Shown piece by piece: positions 61,247 to 64,000 of a stretch of 64,000 nt of DNA. Source of the DNA: Botrytis cinerea B05.10. Taxonomy: Eukaryota > Ascomycota > Leotiomycetes > Helotiales > Sclerotiniaceae. The notes beneath the pieces were generated by a model, which ran no database searches, was not told the origin of the DNA, and saw nothing but the letters and a program-made list of their open reading frames with translations. The stretch lies in assembly GCF_000143535.2 (NCBI RefSeq), contig NC_037325.1:930001-994000 (forward strand), read 5' to 3'. Position numbers and translations under genes: made by a program. Position 1 is the first letter of the stretch; each line of letters begins with the position of its first letter.

Positions 61247-62890
61247 ATGCAATCGAATAATAAAGAAGCTCGAATACTCTTAGCTATTGAAGCTATTCAA
61301 AAAGACAAAAAACTTAGTATTCGAAAAGCTGCTAAGCTATATAATTTACCATATACAACACTCAATCATAGAATGAATGGTTTTACCCCCCGCGTCGAAA
61401 CTCGAGCGAATTGTCATAATCTTACACAATTAGAAGAGGAAGTGATTATTCAATATATACTTGATATAGATTCAAGAGGATTTCCACCTAAACTTAGAAT
61501 GGTGGAAGATATGGCGAATCATATTCTTGAATCGAGGGGTGCAAAGCGTGTTGGAAAGCTCTGGACGCATCGATTCGTAAAGCGTCGAATCGAATTAAAG
61601 ACGCGTTTTAGTCGTGTTTATGACTTTCAAAGGGCTCTCTGCGAAGATCCTAAACTTATTGAGAAGTGGTTTCGACTAGTTTCGAATATGCGAGCGAAAT
61701 ATGGTATTCTCGACTGCGATTTCTACAACTTCGACGAAACGGGCTTTATGATGGGTATAATATGCCCCGGAATGGTGGTAACTAGTGCTGAACGAAATGG
61801 CAGAAGCAAGGCAATACAACCAGGCAATAGAGAATGGGCTACAGCGATCATATGTGGTAATGGGGAGGGTGAAACTATACCCCCATTTCTAGTGGTTCAA
61901 GGACAGGTCCATCTTTCCAATTGGTATACCGAAACCGATTTTCCTGCGGATTGGGCTATTAAACCTACATCTAATGGATGGACAAATAACGAGACGGGTT
62001 TAGAATGGTTGAAACACTTCGATAAACATACTAAGAATCGAAGAAAGGGCAAATATCGAATGTTGGTGCTAGATGGGCATGAAAGCCACGAATCAAGAGC
62101 TTTTCAAGCATACTGTGAAGAGAACGACATCATATGTTTATGTTTACCACCGCATTCAAGTCATCTAACTCAACCACTTGATGTAGGTTGTTTTGGTAAT
62201 CTGAAACGTTCATATAGTGGTCAAATTGATGGATTTATCAAGGCACATATCAATCATATCTCGAAGGTTGAATTCTTTATAGCTTTTAAAGCTGCATACG
62301 AAGAATCAATCACCTCTCAGAATATGAAATCAGGGTTTCGAGGAACAGGTTTAATACCATTTAGCCCTGAAGCTGTACTTTCGAAGTTAGATATTCGAAT
62401 TCGTACACCTACCCCCCCCTCTTTCGATCTAGATCAATGGATCTCTCAAACCCCTCGCAACCCAACTGAAGCTCTTTCTCAATCAACATTAGTTAAATCT
62501 CGAATAACTCGTCATCAATCAAGCTCTCCTACACCTATATTTGAGACTGTACTAGCTCTAGCTAAGGGTACAGAGAGATTAGCTCATGAGAATACACTTT
62601 TAAATGCAGAGATTCGTACACTTCGGGCAGCAAATGAGGCATTAAGCAAACGTCGACGCGCGAAAAAAACTCAGTTACGTCAAGGAGGAGTGCTTACTGG
62701 ACAAGAGGCTCTTGATATATTATCTCAGCAAGAGGTTGATATTCAGATTCAACGCGACGAGCGTCAAAATAAGGGAAATCCTATTGGGGAAGCATCTTCT
62801 AATAGGTGCTGTAGTAAGTGTGGAAAATCAGGTCATAATTCAAGAACTTGTCAAAACAATGTAATAGATCCTAGATTACTAGATTCTTAA
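61247..62890 (+). CDS. Fot1-type transposase with C-terminal CCHC zinc knuckle
   Basis: The start is the first ATG after the left inverted repeat, giving 547 aa with no intron. The N-terminus (IRKAAKLYNLPYTTLNHRMNG) is a psq-type helix-turn-helix, followed by the CENP-B/Tc5-like region with GKLWTHRFVKRRIELKTRFS. The DDE domain has Asp163 in NFDETGFMMG, Asp276 in VLDGHESH and Asp312 in QPLDVGCFG; the 35-residue gap between the last two is the DD35D signature. A predicted coiled coil (~residues 440-480, ERLAHENTLLNAEIRTLRAA) precedes a zinc knuckle C-x2-C-x4-H-x4-C (522-535). All catalytic residues are present, so the enzyme should be able to cut and paste its element. It overlaps neither inverted repeat. 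Confidence 0.95.
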   Translation: MQSNNKEARILLAIEAIQKDKKLSIRKAAKLYNLPYTTLNHRMNGFTPRVETRANCHNLTQLEEEVIIQYILDIDSRGFPPKLRMVEDMANHILESRGAKRVGKLWTHRFVKRRIELKTRFSRVYDFQRALCEDPKLIEKWFRLVSNMRAKYGILDCDFYNFDETGFMMGIICPGMVVTSAERNGRSKAIQPGNREWATAIICGNGEGETIPPFLVVQGQVHLSNWYTETDFPADWAIKPTSNGWTNNETGLEWLKHFDKHTKNRRKGKYRMLVLDGHESHESRAFQAYCEENDIICLCLPPHSSHLTQPLDVGCFGNLKRSYSGQIDGFIKAHINHISKVEFFIAFKAAYEESITSQNMKSGFRGTGLIPFSPEAVLSKLDIRIRTPTPPSFDLDQWISQTPRNPTEALSQSTLVKSRITRHQSSSPTPIFETVLALAKGTERLAHENTLLNAEIRTLRAANEALSKRRRAKKTQLRQGGVLTGQEALDILSQQEVDIQIQRDERQNKGNPIGEASSNRCCSKCGKSGHNSRTCQNNVIDPRLLDS

Positions 62891-62944
62891 TAGTTTTAAT
62901 CAATTGATTCAATTGTTGTTGAATAATATAAGTTTAAAGTGGTA

Positions 62945-63000
62945 AATTGAGGTGAAAGTGATCCACTCGGTGATATGATCCACTCGGTGATAAAACACGT
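62945..63000 (-). repeat. Right terminal inverted repeat of the Fot1-type element
   Basis: It is the reverse complement of the left repeat with a single C/T difference at base 50, and carries the same doubled 17-mer. It is followed directly by TA (63001-63002). Confidence 0.95.
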
Positions 63001-63002
63001 TA

Positions 63003-63537
63003 TTCGATATAAAAAGCGTACTTCTGGGGGAACATAGATGATAGGGATACTCCCATAATAAATTGAAAAAATATTCGAGTTCTGTCACGAAACAGACCCT
63101 CTCGCGATGCGATCACTTATATGTATTTGGTTATTAAATATATGTGTTCTACGAGTACTAGACCCTTGATTTTTTAGTGGTAGGTTCTAAGAATTAACTA
63201 TATCCCGCTTTCGTTGTCCGATCGCTATTTCCATCGTGAATCACATTCGTCGTAATTATCACGAACAAGCAAAGATACTAATTACATTTCCCCCTATCAG
63301 GAGTAAAACTTCTGTGATTGGATGGTCTCATAAAGAAAAGGCAAGCACCGGGAACTCAAAGATTCCAACCAGACCGAGATCTATATTGGTTGGTACAAAT
63401 CGCACGGCGACAGATTTACAGCATAGCTGTGGGCAGCTGAGACTCGAGGATATCCTTCAAATTGTTTTGTTTGGGTATGAACTGTAAGGCTGCGGTGCAT
63501 CAGGTACTTAAAGCCTTAGAAGTATAACCGCATCGTC
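63003..63537. other. Intergenic, 5' side of the HET gene
   Basis: No supported gene. The stretch should contain what was the promoter of the HET gene. An 83-codon plus frame (63236-63487) has no recognised features. Confidence 0.45.
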
Positions 63538-64000
63538 ATGATGTGTACTCAAGCAGCGCCACAAAATGACTCTCAAGCACTAACTTATCGCAAGCTCGAC
63601 ATTCCTGAGTCTCAAACCAGAATCCTCCGTTTGCTGCCTAGCGACGCCGATACGATCGTACGTGCTGAATTTGTTCACATCGACCTGAGAAGTTCAAGCG
63701 ATCTAAACTACAAAGCGCTATCCTATGTCTGGAGCCTGCTCTCCGGTGATAAAGATGTAGAGATGATACTAGAATCTGCTCCATCACCGCTTCGGCTGAA
63801 AATGTCCTCCGCAATGTCCGATAAAAAAACTCGACAAGAGTTGTTCGGATCAATGCCGTCTGTATCAATCAGAAAGACATTCCGGAGAAGCAGCATCAGA
63901 TCGCTATCATGGATAATATCTATTCGAAAGCTAAGCGAACTGTTATCTGGCTGGGAGAAGAGAATGATTATACGAAGCTAGAAATTGAAACTCTGCGTTT
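63538..64000 (+). pseudogene. HET-domain (heterokaryon incompatibility) gene, broken and cut by the window edge
   Basis: The gene starts at ATG 63538 (a second ATG follows at once). LNYKALSYVWSLLSGDKDVE is the first HET block (consensus ALSYxWG, here with Ser for Gly). The reading frame then changes near 63782: the next blocks ITASAENVLRNVR and INAVCINQKDIPEKQHQIAI and YSKAKRTVIWLGEE lie in another frame, and a TAA at 63822-63824 interrupts that frame. In the second block the usual W-I-D-A reads R-I-N-A. An intron does not explain this, because the lost segment is conserved. HET proteins trigger cell death after fusion of unlike strains; this copy should not be functional. The 3' part is outside the window. 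Confidence 0.8.

Larger units (their letters stand above)
61149..63000 (+). mobile_element. Fot1/Flipper-type (Tc1-mariner, DD35D) DNA transposon, apparently intact
   Basis: The element is 1852 bp with 56-bp terminal inverted repeats (61149-61204 and 62945-63000). The first 49 bases are identical and there is one mismatch in 56. It is flanked on both sides by TA (61147-61148 and 63001-63002), the target duplication of this superfamily. One uninterrupted transposase gene fills it. Size, TIR length and DD35D spacing fit the Fot1 group, including the Flipper elements of Botrytis. With intact ends and gene, it could be recent or active; only copy-number data could show that. Confidence 0.95.

Noticed and set aside
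1..64000. CRISPR array, bacterial operon structures, riboswitches, secondary-metabolite cluster
   Set aside because: The window is eukaryotic with spliceosomal introns. No regularly spaced repeats of CRISPR type, and no PKS, NRPS or terpene-synthase core gene, were seen; the lone P450 is a pseudogene.

Overview
The window looks like nuclear DNA of a filamentous ascomycete (Pezizomycotina), and I infer a leotiomycete of the Botrytis/Sclerotinia type. The reasons are short 46-60 nt spliceosomal introns with GTNNGT donors and CTNAY-like branch sites, long AT-rich gene deserts, gene families typical of moulds (fungal rhodopsin-type GPCR, a ~3100-residue DUF3638/DUF3645 protein, HET domain, SRPK-type kinase), and a Fot1-type transposon resembling the Flipper class known from Botrytis. 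The species itself cannot be proven from the window. All exon models were built by hand from reading frames and splice signals; most close exactly in frame.

Layout. 0-7.8 kb: the 5' end of a minus-strand gene running off the left edge, an intron-containing tRNA-Gly(GCC), then a repeat-rich desert with a 12-bp minisatellite. 7.8-11.5 kb: mitochondrial-type 3-oxoacyl-ACP synthase, a degenerate 5S-rRNA-like sequence and a Q-rich protein with 30-residue repeats. 11.5-24.5 kb: two gene-poor stretches around a secreted lysozyme-like (SLT fold) protein, then a vacuolar-type amino-acid transporter. 25.4-28.1 kb: a seven-exon HerA/FtsK-like P-loop ATPase. 28.7-35.7 kb: a divergent pair, a membrane-anchored aspartic-protease-like protein with both catalytic aspartates lost, and a GPI-type repeat-rich surface protein. 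36.8-46.5 kb: GPCR-like protein, secreted alpha/beta hydrolase, MAPEG-type membrane protein and an 18-cysteine secreted protein. 48.3-57.9 kb: the giant helicase-like DUF3638/DUF3645 gene with a C28 tract in its first intron. 58-64 kb: a decaying block with an SRPK kinase remnant, a cytochrome P450 pseudogene, an apparently intact 1852-bp Fot1-type element and the start of a broken HET gene.

How the genes relate. There is no obvious metabolic cluster. The middle of the window is enriched in secreted or surface proteins (lysozyme-like, pseudoprotease receptor-like, GPI protein, GPCR, esterase-like, Cys-rich), which suggests an outward-facing, host or environment role, but this is inference. 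The best candidates for uncharacterised biology are the catalytically dead protease with a long cytoplasmic tail, the HerA-like ATPase and the giant helicase-like protein.
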